Counted from the first letter of the stretch, positions 37,421 to 46,037 are shown. The stretch is DNA of 64,000 nucleotides from an uncultured Victivallales bacterium (GCA_934644965.1 CAKUDG010000010.1:1-64000), one strand, 5' to 3'. The notes: generated from the sequence alone by a model not told the origin. A program made the numbers and translations.

Positions 37421-37448
37421 TTGACAAAGTCCGCCAGACGGTTATGTT
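37421..37448 (+). promoter_or_regulatory. Sigma70 promoter of the Lrp-type ligand-binding gene
   Basis: TTGACA at 37421-37426, 16-nt spacer, TATGTT at 37443-37448. Transcript start about 37455, leader about 80 nt. No other feature in 37177-37420. Confidence 0.7.
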
Positions 37449-37487
37449 AGCCCCAGAAAACGGGCTCCCCGCCTCAACAGGAGGGAG

Positions 37488-37583
37488 ATGCCGGTCAACA
37501 AAAAAAGCCACATCCAAGGAAATGAGGTGCAACATGGTTACAGCAGTCATCCTCGTCAGTGTCGAACGCCATCTGCTCAATGA
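37488..37583 (+). other. Possible leader ORF overlapping the next start
   Basis: ATG at 37488, directly after AGGAGGGAG, opens a 31-codon frame (MPVNKKSHIQGNEVQ and on) ending in TGA 37581-37583, which is 50 bp inside the following gene in another frame. The ribosome-binding site is strong but close (3-5 nt). Confidence 0.25.
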
Positions 37584-37809
37584 GATCATTGACGAAATCG
37601 TAAAGATTCCCGGCATCACGGAAGTCCATTCCGTCGTCGGCGAATACGACCTTGCAGCCATTGCCAGAGTCAAGAGCAACCAGGATCTTTCCGCCATCAT
37701 CGCGGACAAAATGTGCCGTCAGATCAAGGGCATCACCCGGACAAAAACCCTGATTTCCCTTACATCCTACTACAATTATGATGCAAAGGCGGCTTACGGG
37801 GATCTCTGA
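37534..37809 (+). CDS. Stand-alone Lrp/AsnC ligand-binding (RAM) domain protein
   Basis: 91 residues. The whole protein is the alpha/beta RAM domain of Lrp/AsnC regulators (VTAVILVSVERHLLNEIIDE, GITEVHSVVGEYDLAAIARV), with no helix-turn-helix. Such stand-alone proteins bind amino acids and form dimers or octamers, and may tune full-length Lrp proteins. ATG 37534 follows GAGGTG at 4 nt; an ATG at 37522 is too close to its AAGGA. It has its own consensus-like promoter and a strong terminator, so it is probably monocistronic and well expressed. Confidence 0.85.
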   Translation: MVTAVILVSVERHLLNEIIDEIVKIPGITEVHSVVGEYDLAAIARVKSNQDLSAIIADKMCRQIKGITRTKTLISLTSYYNYDAKAAYGDL

Positions 37810-37853
37810 ACAGAAATTCCCTTCCCCCGCTTTTCCGGAACATGAAAATTCCA

Positions 37854-37884
37854 GGCGCGTCCGTTCGGAACGCGCCTTTTTTTT
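37854..37884 (+). terminator. Intrinsic terminator of the Lrp-type gene
   Basis: Stem GGCGCGT / ACGCGCC (7 bp) with a small loop and eight T. 45 bp past the stop. Confidence 0.9.
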
Positions 37885-37994
37885 ATGCCGATTCTCTTTC
37901 TCCTTTTCTCGCTTTTGGAACCGCAAGGGAAAAAGAACAAGGGAAAAAATTCCTTTTTTCCCCCCCCCCTGAGAACTGCTGACGAAGCACGCGG

Positions 37995-38498
37995 TCAAAC
38001 CCGGATCAGATCCAGAAATTCCGCATGGATGGTTTCCGACAAGGCAAAGGGCGAGACTCTGAGATTGGTGCCGACCCTGCCCCCGCTCACATAAATAGAA
38101 TCGTACAGAATGGCCGTTTCATCGATCCAGGAGGGAAAGACTTTTTTCATTCCCAGCGGGGAACACCCTCCATGAATGTATCCTGTCATGGGGAGGAGCT
38201 GTTTTGAGGGGAGCATTTCCAGACGTTTCCGTCCTGCGGCGCGGGCGGCCTTCTTCAGATCCAGCTCACGGCATCCGGGAATGATGAAGACAAAACATTC
38301 CGAAGGCTGAAAAGAGGTCGTCACCAGGGTTTTGAAGACCTGTTCGGGATCAACTCCGAGCTTTTGAGCAATGGAAACCGCGTCCAGACGCCCGTCCTCG
38401 ACGGAATATTCCAGAAACTGATATTCGACTCCAAGACCTTCCAGCATCCTCATGGCATTGGTTTTCCCCACGCCGCCGCTGCTGTTATTGTTCATCAT
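37995..38498 (-). CDS. ybaK: YbaK/EbsC-family Cys-tRNA(Pro)/aminoacyl-tRNA deacylase
   Basis: 167 residues. Matches the YbaK fold: TNAMRMLEGLGVEYQFLEY, KTLVTTSFQ with the catalytic-site Lys, PGCRELDLKKAARAAG, GYIHGGCSPLGMKK and a C-terminal sheet. These trans-editing enzymes hydrolyse mischarged Cys-tRNA(Pro) or related species. ATG 38498 shares bases with the stop of the upstream peptidase gene (TGATG), so the two genes are translationally coupled despite unrelated roles. Confidence 0.92.
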   Translation of the reverse strand: MMNNNSSGGVGKTNAMRMLEGLGVEYQFLEYSVEDGRLDAVSIAQKLGVDPEQVFKTLVTTSFQPSECFVFIIPGCRELDLKKAARAAGRKRLEMLPSKQLLPMTGYIHGGCSPLGMKKVFPSWIDETAILYDSIYVSGGRVGTNLRVSPFALSETIHAEFLDLIRV

Positions 38499-40543
38499 CA
38501 GGAAGGAACTCCTTTCCCGTCATCCGCGGAGACATTCTTTCTCTCTTCCTTTCTCTCTTCCCGGTCCGCAGGAAAAAGTCCGGCAGCAGTGGTCCGCGGA
38601 TTCACTTTTCTCAGAGGACGTTTTGAATCTTCCGGCAGGGATGCGGTGGAAGAAGAGGTCTTCCCGCTTCCCGTTTCTCTCTCCTTTTTCTTCCCCTCGG
38701 AATCAGAATCGGGAAGCAGGCAGCGGATTTCCGCACGGCTCCGGGAACGTGAGATCAGAGTTTTGCTGTTCCAGAACTGCCGGTAATCCTGCTGGAAACG
38801 GTCGAGATCAATTCCTTCCCATGCTTTCTGATTGGCTTTTTCCGGATCCCCGGTTTCGACGAGAGCACGGTAATAGCGGCCCGGGATTCCGGCATAGGAA
38901 TTTTCCTCCTTCAGAACGGGTCCGCCGCAGAGCATGAAATAGACCAGAGACCAGACGGCAGGATAGGAAAGTTCGTGTTCCGCCTGAAATTCCTCCAGAG
39001 ACATTTCCTTGAGTCTGCGCACATCACCCAGTCCGGAAAACGCGGCACGGCGTCCTCTTTCCAGCAGATCCCGTCCGGGAGACAAACGGAATTTCCCGCT
39101 TCCGCGGGATTCCACATCCTCAAAAAGCTGAGCCAGCCCTTCGTTGAACCACACATGAGCATTCCGTCCGCCTGCGGCATAAAACAGATACTGATGGAAA
39201 AGTTCATGATACAGGGTATGAATCATTTCCTCCATTCGGCTCTTCCCCTTCAGACGGGGAACAGGGGAAACGACAAGCTCCTTTTTCATCGCCATCCAGA
39301 TCCCGATCGACCATTTCCATTCCTCTCCGACGTAAGCGACGTAGTCCTCATGGGATCCGAAGATGCGGATCACGCTGACATCGTCAATTTCCCGCAGCGG
39401 CGGAAGCACCTGGCTGTAGAAATCGCGGATCTTCTCCGCTTCCCGACGGATTTCCTCGATTTCGGAACTCTTCCGGATATCGGCGGTCAGGATGAAATTC
39501 GGAGTTTCCAGATACCACCATCCGGGGAGGTTCCGGATGTTGGATATGACGTTCTGCCGGCTGCGGAGATACTTTTCGCTGTACTGGATTTCTTCCCCGG
39601 TCCTTTTCAGCCCCTCTCTTTTTTTCTCCTCCCAGGGGGACTGCGCTTTCGGCCTCTGGAGCTTCAGACTGCTGACGGACGCAAGGGCCGCCCGTCCCGC
39701 CTTCTCCCCGGACAAGGAAGGGGCAAAGCGGTAAAAAAGCACCACGCCGTGTCCCGGGACACGTTCATCCGTGCAGAGGAAAAGGAAGGTTCCGAGATTT
39801 TCCCTGCCCGGGATCTCATAACGGAGGATCCGCGTCATCGGGGAGGAAGTGCGGATATTTTCTTCGGAAAGAGTCAGCGATTCCGCGCCGGTGAAGGTTT
39901 TCAGCCACTTTTCCATCTGGAAGGGGAATGTTTCCGTTCCCGATGATCCGCCGGACTCGGAATCCTCCTTTTCAGATTCAGAGTGTTTTCTCGCGGCATT
40001 CCCGCCTTCCGCATTGGAATCGGCATGGGTTTTTGTATTCAAACGACGGATCCCGGGCTTTGCTGTCGTCCCGGGCTTTGCTGTCGAACGTGCGTTCGCT
40101 TTCCATTCACGGGCCCAGGAGTCAAAGCTTTCGCGGGTGACGTAATCCTCATAAAAGCAAGGGGGACTTTCCTCCGAGGGCGCGGGAAGAGAGGGTATCC
40201 CGATCAGAATGGAAACACCGGGAGAGGAAAAACTCGCGGCACACTGATCATTCATCCAGGCGTCACGGAGGGAAACGCCTTCGAGCTCCAGCCCGTCACT
40301 TCTGCGGAAGGCGGCATGACTCAGAGCCGGCAGCGGTCTTTGTTCACAGTCCTTGAGCGGCCGGAAACGGATTCCGATCCCGGGAAGGGAAATCTCCCGT
40401 TCCAGACGCAGATGGCGGGAGGATGGAGCGGCTGAAGAACGAGTCTCATCCGAATCCGCATGAAAAAACGGCAGATGGAGGAGAAGAAGAACACTCAGAA
40501 GGAAAAGGGGAGTTCTTCTTTTTTTCATCCGGGTCCGATACAT
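38498..40543 (-). CDS. Exported gluzincin-type metallopeptidase-like protein
   Basis: 681 residues with an N-terminal signal or anchor helix (TPLFLLSVLLLLHLPFFHA). The first 300 residues are poorly conserved-looking, with a Ser/Glu/Lys insertion and a short AKPGTTAKPG duplication. A peptidase domain (about 340-610) has LYHELFHQYL (HExxH about 446-450) and WFNEGLAQLFE (NEGLA-E, third ligand side), the layout of DUF1570/MA-like gluzincins. C-terminal 70 residues are charged and disordered. Three possible starts (40615, 40543, 40528) all lack good ribosome-binding sites; 40543 is a compromise. Substrate unknown. Confidence 0.7.
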   Translation of the reverse strand: MYRTRMKKRRTPLFLLSVLLLLHLPFFHADSDETRSSAAPSSRHLRLEREISLPGIGIRFRPLKDCEQRPLPALSHAAFRRSDGLELEGVSLRDAWMNDQCAASFSSPGVSILIGIPSLPAPSEESPPCFYEDYVTRESFDSWAREWKANARSTAKPGTTAKPGIRRLNTKTHADSNAEGGNAARKHSESEKEDSESGGSSGTETFPFQMEKWLKTFTGAESLTLSEENIRTSSPMTRILRYEIPGRENLGTFLFLCTDERVPGHGVVLFYRFAPSLSGEKAGRAALASVSSLKLQRPKAQSPWEEKKREGLKRTGEEIQYSEKYLRSRQNVISNIRNLPGWWYLETPNFILTADIRKSSEIEEIRREAEKIRDFYSQVLPPLREIDDVSVIRIFGSHEDYVAYVGEEWKWSIGIWMAMKKELVVSPVPRLKGKSRMEEMIHTLYHELFHQYLFYAAGGRNAHVWFNEGLAQLFEDVESRGSGKFRLSPGRDLLERGRRAAFSGLGDVRRLKEMSLEEFQAEHELSYPAVWSLVYFMLCGGPVLKEENSYAGIPGRYYRALVETGDPEKANQKAWEGIDLDRFQQDYRQFWNSKTLISRSRSRAEIRCLLPDSDSEGKKKERETGSGKTSSSTASLPEDSKRPLRKVNPRTTAAGLFPADREERKEERKNVSADDGKGVPS

Positions 40544-41008
40544 GTTTGATACATCTTTGATTTCTTCTTTGGTCTGTTTCCGCGGCTTTTTCCGTTTTTC
40601 CCCGGCTCCCGGCATTCCGGTTCACTTTTCCGTCCTTCCCATTTCTGAGGCGCTCTGAGGGACAGGTTCGCGGGCAGGATTGGAGATCATGAGGGGAAAA
40701 GGCTTTTTCAAAAGCGGAAAGCCCCCTTCCCCGGGAGACTCTTTCCTTACTGTTTCGTCTGATAACAATACAACAGAGAAGAAGGAAATGCAAATTTTCC
40801 TTGACGGGAGGGAGGAGGAAAAGAATAATCGGGAATCCTTCCTCTTTCCTTCCTTTTCCTCCTGCTCTCTCTCCCTCTCGGGGACTCATCCCAGACATGC
40901 GGGAAAAATCAGGTGAAGTTCTTGAATATTCTGAAATCCGACTGTATGGTAATGGGCCGATTTTTCGGGAATCTTGTTCAAGAGAGACAGAAAGGAAACA
41001 CAGAAAAA
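40544..41008. other. Divergent intergenic region
   Basis: About 460 bp between the peptidase-like gene and the leuB-type gene. Contains C-rich and purine runs; no gene and no convincing promoter identified. Confidence 0.45.
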
Positions 41009-42121
41009 ATGTCCGGAAAGACGTATAAGATCGCCGCTCTCCCCGGAGACGGAACCGGTCCGGAGGTGGTCGCGGAAGGAATCAAAGTACTGAATGCGGC
41101 CGCGGAAAAATTTCACTTTGCACTTGAGTTCGACAGTTTCGACTGGGGCGGAGAACGTTATCTGAAAACAGGGAACATCCTCCCCGACGATGCCACAGAC
41201 ATTCTGAAACGCTATGACGCCGTCTTTCTCGGTGCGATCGGACACCCGGATGTCAAGCCCGGCATTCTGGAGAAAGGCATCCTTCTGAAGCTGAGATTTG
41301 AACTGGATCAGTACATCAATCTCCGTCCTGTGAAACTCTATCCCGGCGTGGAATGCCCGCTGGTGGGCAAGACTCCGGAAGACATTGACTATGTCGTGGT
41401 CCGCGAAAATACGGGCGACGTCTACACAGGCATGGGCGGAGTCTCCCAGAAAGGCACCAAGGACGAAATCGCCATTCAGGAAATGGTCTACAACCGCGCC
41501 CAGGTGGACCGCTGCCTCAAATTCGCCTTTGAACTTGCCGCAAAACGTCACACGAAGGAAAATCCCTGGAAGGGGCTTTCCGCGGAAGACATTGCCGCAG
41601 GCAAGACCTCCCAGCTCACTCTCTGCGGAAAAACCAACGTTCTCACCTACGTTTTCAACCTCTGGGAACGCGCCTTCCATGAAATGGGAAAGAACTATCC
41701 GACGGTCAAGCTCAATTACTGCCATATCGACGCCACCTGCATGTGGATGGTCAAGAACCCCGAATGGTTCGACGTCATTGTGACAACCAACATGTTCGGC
41801 GACATCATCACCGACCTTGCCGCCATGACTTCCGGCGGCATGGGCATTTCCGCCGGCGGAAATCTCAATCCTGAAGGCGTCAGCATGTTTGAGCCCATCG
41901 GCGGTTCCGCCCCGAAATATACGGGCAAAGGAGTCATCAATCCGCTTGCGGCGATCCTGGCCGGCGCAATGATGTTGCGTTATCTCGGAGAAATGGAAGC
42001 GGCGGACGCCATTGAGAAGAGTGTCGCCTATCTGACGGAACACAAACTCAAATCGCTTTCAGCGGGGAAAATGGGTTATTCCACAAGCGAGGTCGGGGAT
42101 CTCGTTGTGGAACATCTCTGA
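41009..42121 (+). CDS. leuB: Isopropylmalate/isocitrate dehydrogenase family protein, LeuB-like
   Basis: 370-residue NAD-dependent beta-decarboxylating dehydrogenase. IAALPGDGTGPEVVAEGIK, the substrate-loop LRFELDQYINLRPVKLYPG, VVRENTGDVYTGMGG and NMFGDIITDLAAMTSGGMG are diagnostic; HPDVKPGILEKGILL resembles the actinobacterial-type 3-isopropylmalate dehydrogenases. It should act in leucine synthesis, but no leuA/C/D lies nearby, so a related 2-hydroxyacid substrate cannot be excluded. ATG 41009 is chosen because the family begins there and AAAGGA lies 12 nt upstream. Confidence 0.85.
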   Translation: MSGKTYKIAALPGDGTGPEVVAEGIKVLNAAAEKFHFALEFDSFDWGGERYLKTGNILPDDATDILKRYDAVFLGAIGHPDVKPGILEKGILLKLRFELDQYINLRPVKLYPGVECPLVGKTPEDIDYVVVRENTGDVYTGMGGVSQKGTKDEIAIQEMVYNRAQVDRCLKFAFELAAKRHTKENPWKGLSAEDIAAGKTSQLTLCGKTNVLTYVFNLWERAFHEMGKNYPTVKLNYCHIDATCMWMVKNPEWFDVIVTTNMFGDIITDLAAMTSGGMGISAGGNLNPEGVSMFEPIGGSAPKYTGKGVINPLAAILAGAMMLRYLGEMEAADAIEKSVAYLTEHKLKSLSAGKMGYSTSEVGDLVVEHL

Positions 42122-42423
42122 TCCGGATCGAGTTTTTCCCCTCCCTTTTCTTCTGAAGAGGGAGGGGGGGACCGGACGGGAAACGCGGCTCTTCTTCAGC
42201 ATGCGCGCCGGAAAAACAGCCGTTTCCGTCCATGGTTCTGCTTTTTTTCATTCATTCCGCAGTTTTCCTTTTCGGGAAATCCCGTTTCTCTTCCTCCGCG
42301 GGGCGGCAAAAAGAGAATCCCGGCTCTTCCCCGTTCCGGCGGGGCCTGAATGGTGTTTTGCAGACGGGGAAAAAAAGGAATGTTTTCACAAACTCTTCCG
42401 GCGCGGGAAATGGTGTGTCTTTT
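42122..42423. other. Intergenic region with a C-rich/G-rich hairpin at 42138-42167
   Basis: Stem CCCCTCCC / GGGAGGGG extended inward by five pairs (13 bp in all, one G-T) with loop TTCT, 17 bp past the leuB stop. There is no T-run after it, so its terminator activity is uncertain. Confidence 0.5.
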
Positions 42424-43269
42424 ATGGAGAATGCCGGAAAACTTCAGCGCATTCTGGGACTCAGCTTCCACAATTCCTCCCTTTACAAGGAAGCGTTGAC
42501 ACACAGTTCCTACGCGACGGAACGCCATCTGTCCTACTGCAATCAGAGGCTTGAACTGCTGGGGGACGCTGTCATCCAGATCATTCTCACGGACTACATT
42601 TTCCGCCGTTATCCGGATTGTGCGGAAGGGAAACTTTCCCAGATCCGCTCCGCACTCGTCAATCAGACCTTTCTCATGCATCTGGCAAAGCAAATCTCCC
42701 TGGGGGATTTCCTCCTTCTGGGAAAAGGCGAACTGGAAAATGACGGCAGAAACCGGGACTCCACTCTCTGTGACGCATTTGAAGCGCTGATGGCGGCAAT
42801 CTATCTGGATCACGGACTGGAAACGGCCTACAGTTTTCTCCAAGAGCATCTGGAAGCCTTCTGCCCCGATCCCGCCGCCCTTCTGAACAGCAACAATCCG
42901 AAGGGGATGCTTCAGGAATACACTCAGTCTCATGCACAGGGAGTGCCTTCTTACAAAGTGGTTTCAGTGACGGGACCGGATCACCTGCCGTTCTATGAGG
43001 TACATGTCCTGATCGGGAACCATTTCATTGCCTCCGGTTCCGCCCACAGCAGGAAGGCGGCGGAACGGAATGCGGCGGAGAAAGCCTTGAAAATTCTTTC
43101 AGGTTCCGGGCCGGCCCCATGCGCCCCTTCTCCGCAGTCTCATTTGCAGCAGGAAGAAGAACAGGGGAAAAGAACTCAGGGAGAAAAACTTTCTCCGCTG
43201 CAGCAGGGAGAAGAGAAGACGGAGGAGGAGTGCGGTGCATCCGCATATCCGAATCCGCCTGCTCAATAA
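42424..43269 (+). CDS. rnc: Ribonuclease III
   Basis: 281 residues. Endonuclease domain with LTHSSYATER and the signature QRLELLGDAVIQII; second acidic site CDAFEALMAAIYLDHG; dsRNA-binding domain about 155-225 (NPKGMLQEYTQSHAQG, SAHSRKAAERNAAEKALKIL). Cleaves double-stranded RNA in rRNA and mRNA processing. A Gln/Glu-rich tail of about 50 residues is longer than usual. ATG 42424 begins the family-like region; GGTGTG is the only upstream Shine-Dalgarno-like string. Confidence 0.94.
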   Translation: MENAGKLQRILGLSFHNSSLYKEALTHSSYATERHLSYCNQRLELLGDAVIQIILTDYIFRRYPDCAEGKLSQIRSALVNQTFLMHLAKQISLGDFLLLGKGELENDGRNRDSTLCDAFEALMAAIYLDHGLETAYSFLQEHLEAFCPDPAALLNSNNPKGMLQEYTQSHAQGVPSYKVVSVTGPDHLPFYEVHVLIGNHFIASGSAHSRKAAERNAAEKALKILSGSGPAPCAPSPQSHLQQEEEQGKRTQGEKLSPLQQGEEKTEEECGASAYPNPPAQ

Positions 43270-43309
43270 AAAAACAAGGGCGTACACACCTTTTTCATTT
43301 TTACGCGGA

Positions 43310-43329
43310 TTCCCCTCTCCGAAGGGGAA
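43310..43329. repeat. Small TTCCCCT/AGGGGAA hairpin
   Basis: 7-bp stem with loop CTCCGA, just before the ribosome-binding site of the alcohol dehydrogenase gene. Related in sequence to the hairpins at 1079, 15669 and 42138. Confidence 0.5.
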
Positions 43330-43347
43330 GAAAAAAGGAAGCTCATT

Positions 43348-44475
43348 ATGGACAACAGCAGAATTCATACTCTTGCCTATCCGCATCGGATACTTTTCGG
43401 TCCGGGGGCCATGCGTGCCGGATTGAAACAACTGCCATCCGGGTTGAAAAAGATCTTGATTGTCACGGGTGCCCATGCGGCGGCGGGGGGAGAACTTCCG
43501 GCATGGATCCGGGAAGAGCTGAAGGGAAGAGAAGTCTTTTTCCGGGAAGGGGTTCATCCGGAACCGACTCCGATGGAAGTGAATGAAATCATGAACATCG
43601 GGCGTGATGCGGCGGTGGAGGCTGTGATTGCTCTGGGCGGAGGCAGTGTCATTGATGCGGCGAAAGCGGCGGCGGCGCTGATTCCGGCTGAAGGAGACTG
43701 TTCCGAATATTTTTCCGGAGAGCGTGTGATTCCGGGCAAAGGACTCTTCTTCGCAGCTTTCCCGACAACCGCCGGAACCGGTGCTGAAATGACCAGCAAT
43801 TCAGTTCTCACTGATCCTGAGACTCTGGTCAAGAAGTCACTCCGCAGTCCTTTCATGACGGCGGATCTGGCGGGGATTGATCCGGATCTGACGCTTTCCT
43901 GTCCACCGGCACAGACCGCCGCAAGCGGCCTGGATGCTTTTGTTCAGGCGGTGGAATCCTATACCTCTCTGAATGCAACCTGTGCGACACGCCCTCTGGC
44001 GGCGGAAGCAGTAAAAAAGATTTTTATGAACATACAGGGTGCTTGCCGTCATCCGGACAACCTTGATTTCCGCCGGGAGATGGCGGAAGGGTCAATGCTT
44101 TCAGCGCTCTCGTTTTCTCAGTCCGGCCTGGGTGCGGTGCATGGTCTGGCGCATCCGCTGGGGTCACTTCTTCAAGTTCCGCACGGGGTGGCGTGTGCGA
44201 TTCTGATGCCGTATATCTTCCAATGGAATCTGCCGACTTGCAGAAAGGAATATACGGAACTTGCACGTCTCTGCGGCTTTGAGAACAGACCTTTCCCGGA
44301 TCTGGTCAGGGAGATGGCGGATGAGCTGGGAATTCCGCGGAACTTTTCCGGATACCACCTCCAGGAAAAACATTTTGATTTCATCATTGCCAATTGCAGG
44401 AGCAACAGTATGAGTTTGACCCCCCGTCCAATGACGGACCGGGACGTCCGGACTTTCCTTGAATCGCTTTGTTGA
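43348..44475 (+). CDS. Iron-containing alcohol dehydrogenase
   Basis: 375 residues, group III Fe-ADH. NAD-binding ALGGGSVIDAAKAAAAL, FPTTAGTGAEMTSNSV, and metal ligands in GLDAFVQAVES (Asp), GAVHGLAHPLGSLL (two His) and PHGVACAILMP (His). These enzymes interconvert alcohols and aldehydes, or diols such as lactaldehyde/propanediol, in anaerobes; the substrate is not evident. AAGGAAG lies 6 nt before ATG 43348. Not clearly co-transcribed with rnc. Confidence 0.92.
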   Translation: MDNSRIHTLAYPHRILFGPGAMRAGLKQLPSGLKKILIVTGAHAAAGGELPAWIREELKGREVFFREGVHPEPTPMEVNEIMNIGRDAAVEAVIALGGGSVIDAAKAAAALIPAEGDCSEYFSGERVIPGKGLFFAAFPTTAGTGAEMTSNSVLTDPETLVKKSLRSPFMTADLAGIDPDLTLSCPPAQTAASGLDAFVQAVESYTSLNATCATRPLAAEAVKKIFMNIQGACRHPDNLDFRREMAEGSMLSALSFSQSGLGAVHGLAHPLGSLLQVPHGVACAILMPYIFQWNLPTCRKEYTELARLCGFENRPFPDLVREMADELGIPRNFSGYHLQEKHFDFIIANCRSNSMSLTPRPMTDRDVRTFLESLC

Positions 44476-44529
44476 GGCCGCCTCCCCTCATGCTTTTCAG
44501 AAAAAAAATAAAATATATAAATATAAAAA

Positions 44530-44603
44530 ATACGGCAGGCAATGCCTGCCGGGTGCAGGGAATGCAGCCCTGCCGAGGAGTATGAGGGCGAGCAGCCCTC
44601 ATG
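44530..44603. repeat. Dispersed hairpin repeat, module A copy 1
   Basis: 74 bp with three successive hairpins: GGCAGGC-AAT-GCCTGCC, GCAGGG-N7-CCCTGC, TGAGGGC-N5-GCCCTCA. Similar copies at 44637 and 62203. AT-rich DNA flanks it. Confidence 0.88.
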
Positions 44604-44636
44604 TTTTAAGAAAAGAATAAAAATAAAATTAAAAAA

Positions 44637-44709
44637 ATACGGCAGGCTTGCCTGCCCGGTGCAGGAGATGCAATCCTGCCGAGGAGTATGAGGGCGAGCA
44701 GCCCTCATG
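44637..44709. repeat. Dispersed hairpin repeat, module A copy 2
   Basis: 73 bp, about 90 percent like copy 1. The second stem is GCAGGA / TCCTGC, that is, a compensatory change from GCAGGG / CCCTGC in copy 1, which argues that the pairing matters. Confidence 0.88.
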
Positions 44710-44740
44710 TTTTTTTATTTATTTTATTTCGCCTCCGGCG

Positions 44741-44816
44741 CCAGCGTTTCGCCGCTGGACCACGACAAGGTCACGGACCTTGACCTCGAGAAAAATGCTC
44801 GTCGCATTTTTCCGTA
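44741..44816. repeat. Dispersed hairpin repeat, module B copy 1
   Basis: 76 bp: CCAGCG-N6-CGCTGG (44741-44758), CAAGGTC-ACG-GACCTTG (44766-44782), GAAAAATGC-N5-GCATTTTTC (44790-44812), then CGTA. Preceded by a mini-hairpin CGCC-TCC-GGCG (44730-44740) and a T-rich spacer after module A. Copies at 62313 and 62433. The remainder of the 44476-45013 gap is AT-rich and without a gene. Confidence 0.88.
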
Positions 44817-45013
44817 TTATGTACTCTCTCACCCCCCCTTCTCTCATTCTAACGTGCTGATTTTCTGTAAAGCGCTTCCCAAACGTCATTCATTCGCAAA
44901 TCCTGGAGACAGTGCAAAATCATTTTCCGGGGTTGAATTCCAGACCTTGAGACTGTATCTTAACAGAATGAAGCAGAAATGAATCGAACTTTTCGAGAAG
45001 CGGAGCCGCCCCG

Positions 45014-45937
45014 ATGGATTTATATTATGAAATACAACTCGACAACGGTGCCAAATACAAAGCACGCGGAGACGATTCCTTGAATATCAAGGCCGGAGAA
45101 TATTACGTCATCCGCAAAGATTTCTATCTGGACTACGGCCAAGTCGTAAAATGTTACGGTCCCCTCCCCGCAAAACCGGAACCCCCGGTCGAAGACGCAA
45201 AAAAAAGCGAATGCCCGAAAATTCAGAGAAAAGCCACCGTGGGAGACATGGGCAAAGCCAATGAAAACCTGATGCGCGCAAAATCCGTCCTGCGAACAAC
45301 CCAGCAGTTCATCGAACGCCTCAAACTTCCGATGAAACTCATCAATGCGCATTATTCCTTTGACGGGAAAATGATCACCATCCAGTTCAGCGCGGAAGGC
45401 CGTGTGGATTTCCGGGAACTCGTCAAACAGCTCTCCCAGGAATTCAACACCCGGATCGAACTGCGGCAGATCGGAGTACGGGACGAAACCGCCATCATCG
45501 GAGGCATCTCCGTCTGCGGACGCCCGCTCTGCTGCTGTCTTTTCCTGAAAGAGTTCGCCTCCATCAACGTGAAAATGGCCAAGGAACAGGATCTTTCCCT
45601 CACGCCGAGCACCATTTCCGGCATCTGCGGTCGTCTGAAATGCTGCCTGAAATATGAACACGAAGGATATCTGGAACTCGAACGCAGCATGCCCAGACGC
45701 GGCGACTGCTGCGAATGCAAAGAAGGACGCGGGCGGATCATAGACCGCAACCTCCTCACCCAGAAAGTCGTGGTCCAGCTGGACGATTCTGCGCGGACTG
45801 TCACCTGCTCCAAAGACGAAGTCAGTGTGGTATACCCTGAAAAATACAAAATTCAACACAAACAGGGCGAAAACAGCAGAAAAAAGAAATCCGCTTTCGG
45901 AGGAGATTCCTCCTCCGAACTGCCGAATGACGATTGA
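45014..45937 (+). CDS. PSP1-domain protein (RicT/YaaT-like)
   Basis: 307 residues. Central PSP1 C-terminal domain: AKSVLRTTQQFIERLKLPMK, then MKLINAHYSFDGKMITIQFS and the cysteine-rich GGISVCGRPLCCC, ISGICGRLKCCLKYE, CCECKEGRG. In Bacillus, RicT (YaaT) with RicA and RicF binds Fe-S clusters and assists RNase Y-dependent RNA maturation; the conserved cysteines here fit that chemistry. Charged C-terminal tail. GGAG lies 8 nt before ATG 45014. No holB or tmk neighbour is present, unlike in Firmicutes. Confidence 0.88.
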   Translation: MDLYYEIQLDNGAKYKARGDDSLNIKAGEYYVIRKDFYLDYGQVVKCYGPLPAKPEPPVEDAKKSECPKIQRKATVGDMGKANENLMRAKSVLRTTQQFIERLKLPMKLINAHYSFDGKMITIQFSAEGRVDFRELVKQLSQEFNTRIELRQIGVRDETAIIGGISVCGRPLCCCLFLKEFASINVKMAKEQDLSLTPSTISGICGRLKCCLKYEHEGYLELERSMPRRGDCCECKEGRGRIIDRNLLTQKVVVQLDDSARTVTCSKDEVSVVYPEKYKIQHKQGENSRKKKSAFGGDSSSELPNDD

Positions 45938-46037
45938 CGCTCTTCATCCCGTTTCTTCTTTCCCGCATTCTGATTTTCCAGGCATTTTTTGACTCTTTCA
46001 CGGCATTGTCTTTTCCACTCCTCGAATCAGATTCCCC

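Noticed and set aside
40886..42043. 385-codon minus-strand open frame
   Set aside because: Antisense to the LeuB-like gene, which carries all family motifs.
44172..44708. 178-codon minus-strand frame rich in HEG and SPSYSS segments
   Set aside because: It is translation of repeat module A and the alcohol dehydrogenase antisense strand; its internal repeats come from the DNA repeats.
44530..44816. CRISPR array or tRNA-like RNA in the hairpin repeats
   Set aside because: Repeat units differ in kind (A and B), spacers are AT-rich and not uniform, and no cloverleaf or CCA end is present.
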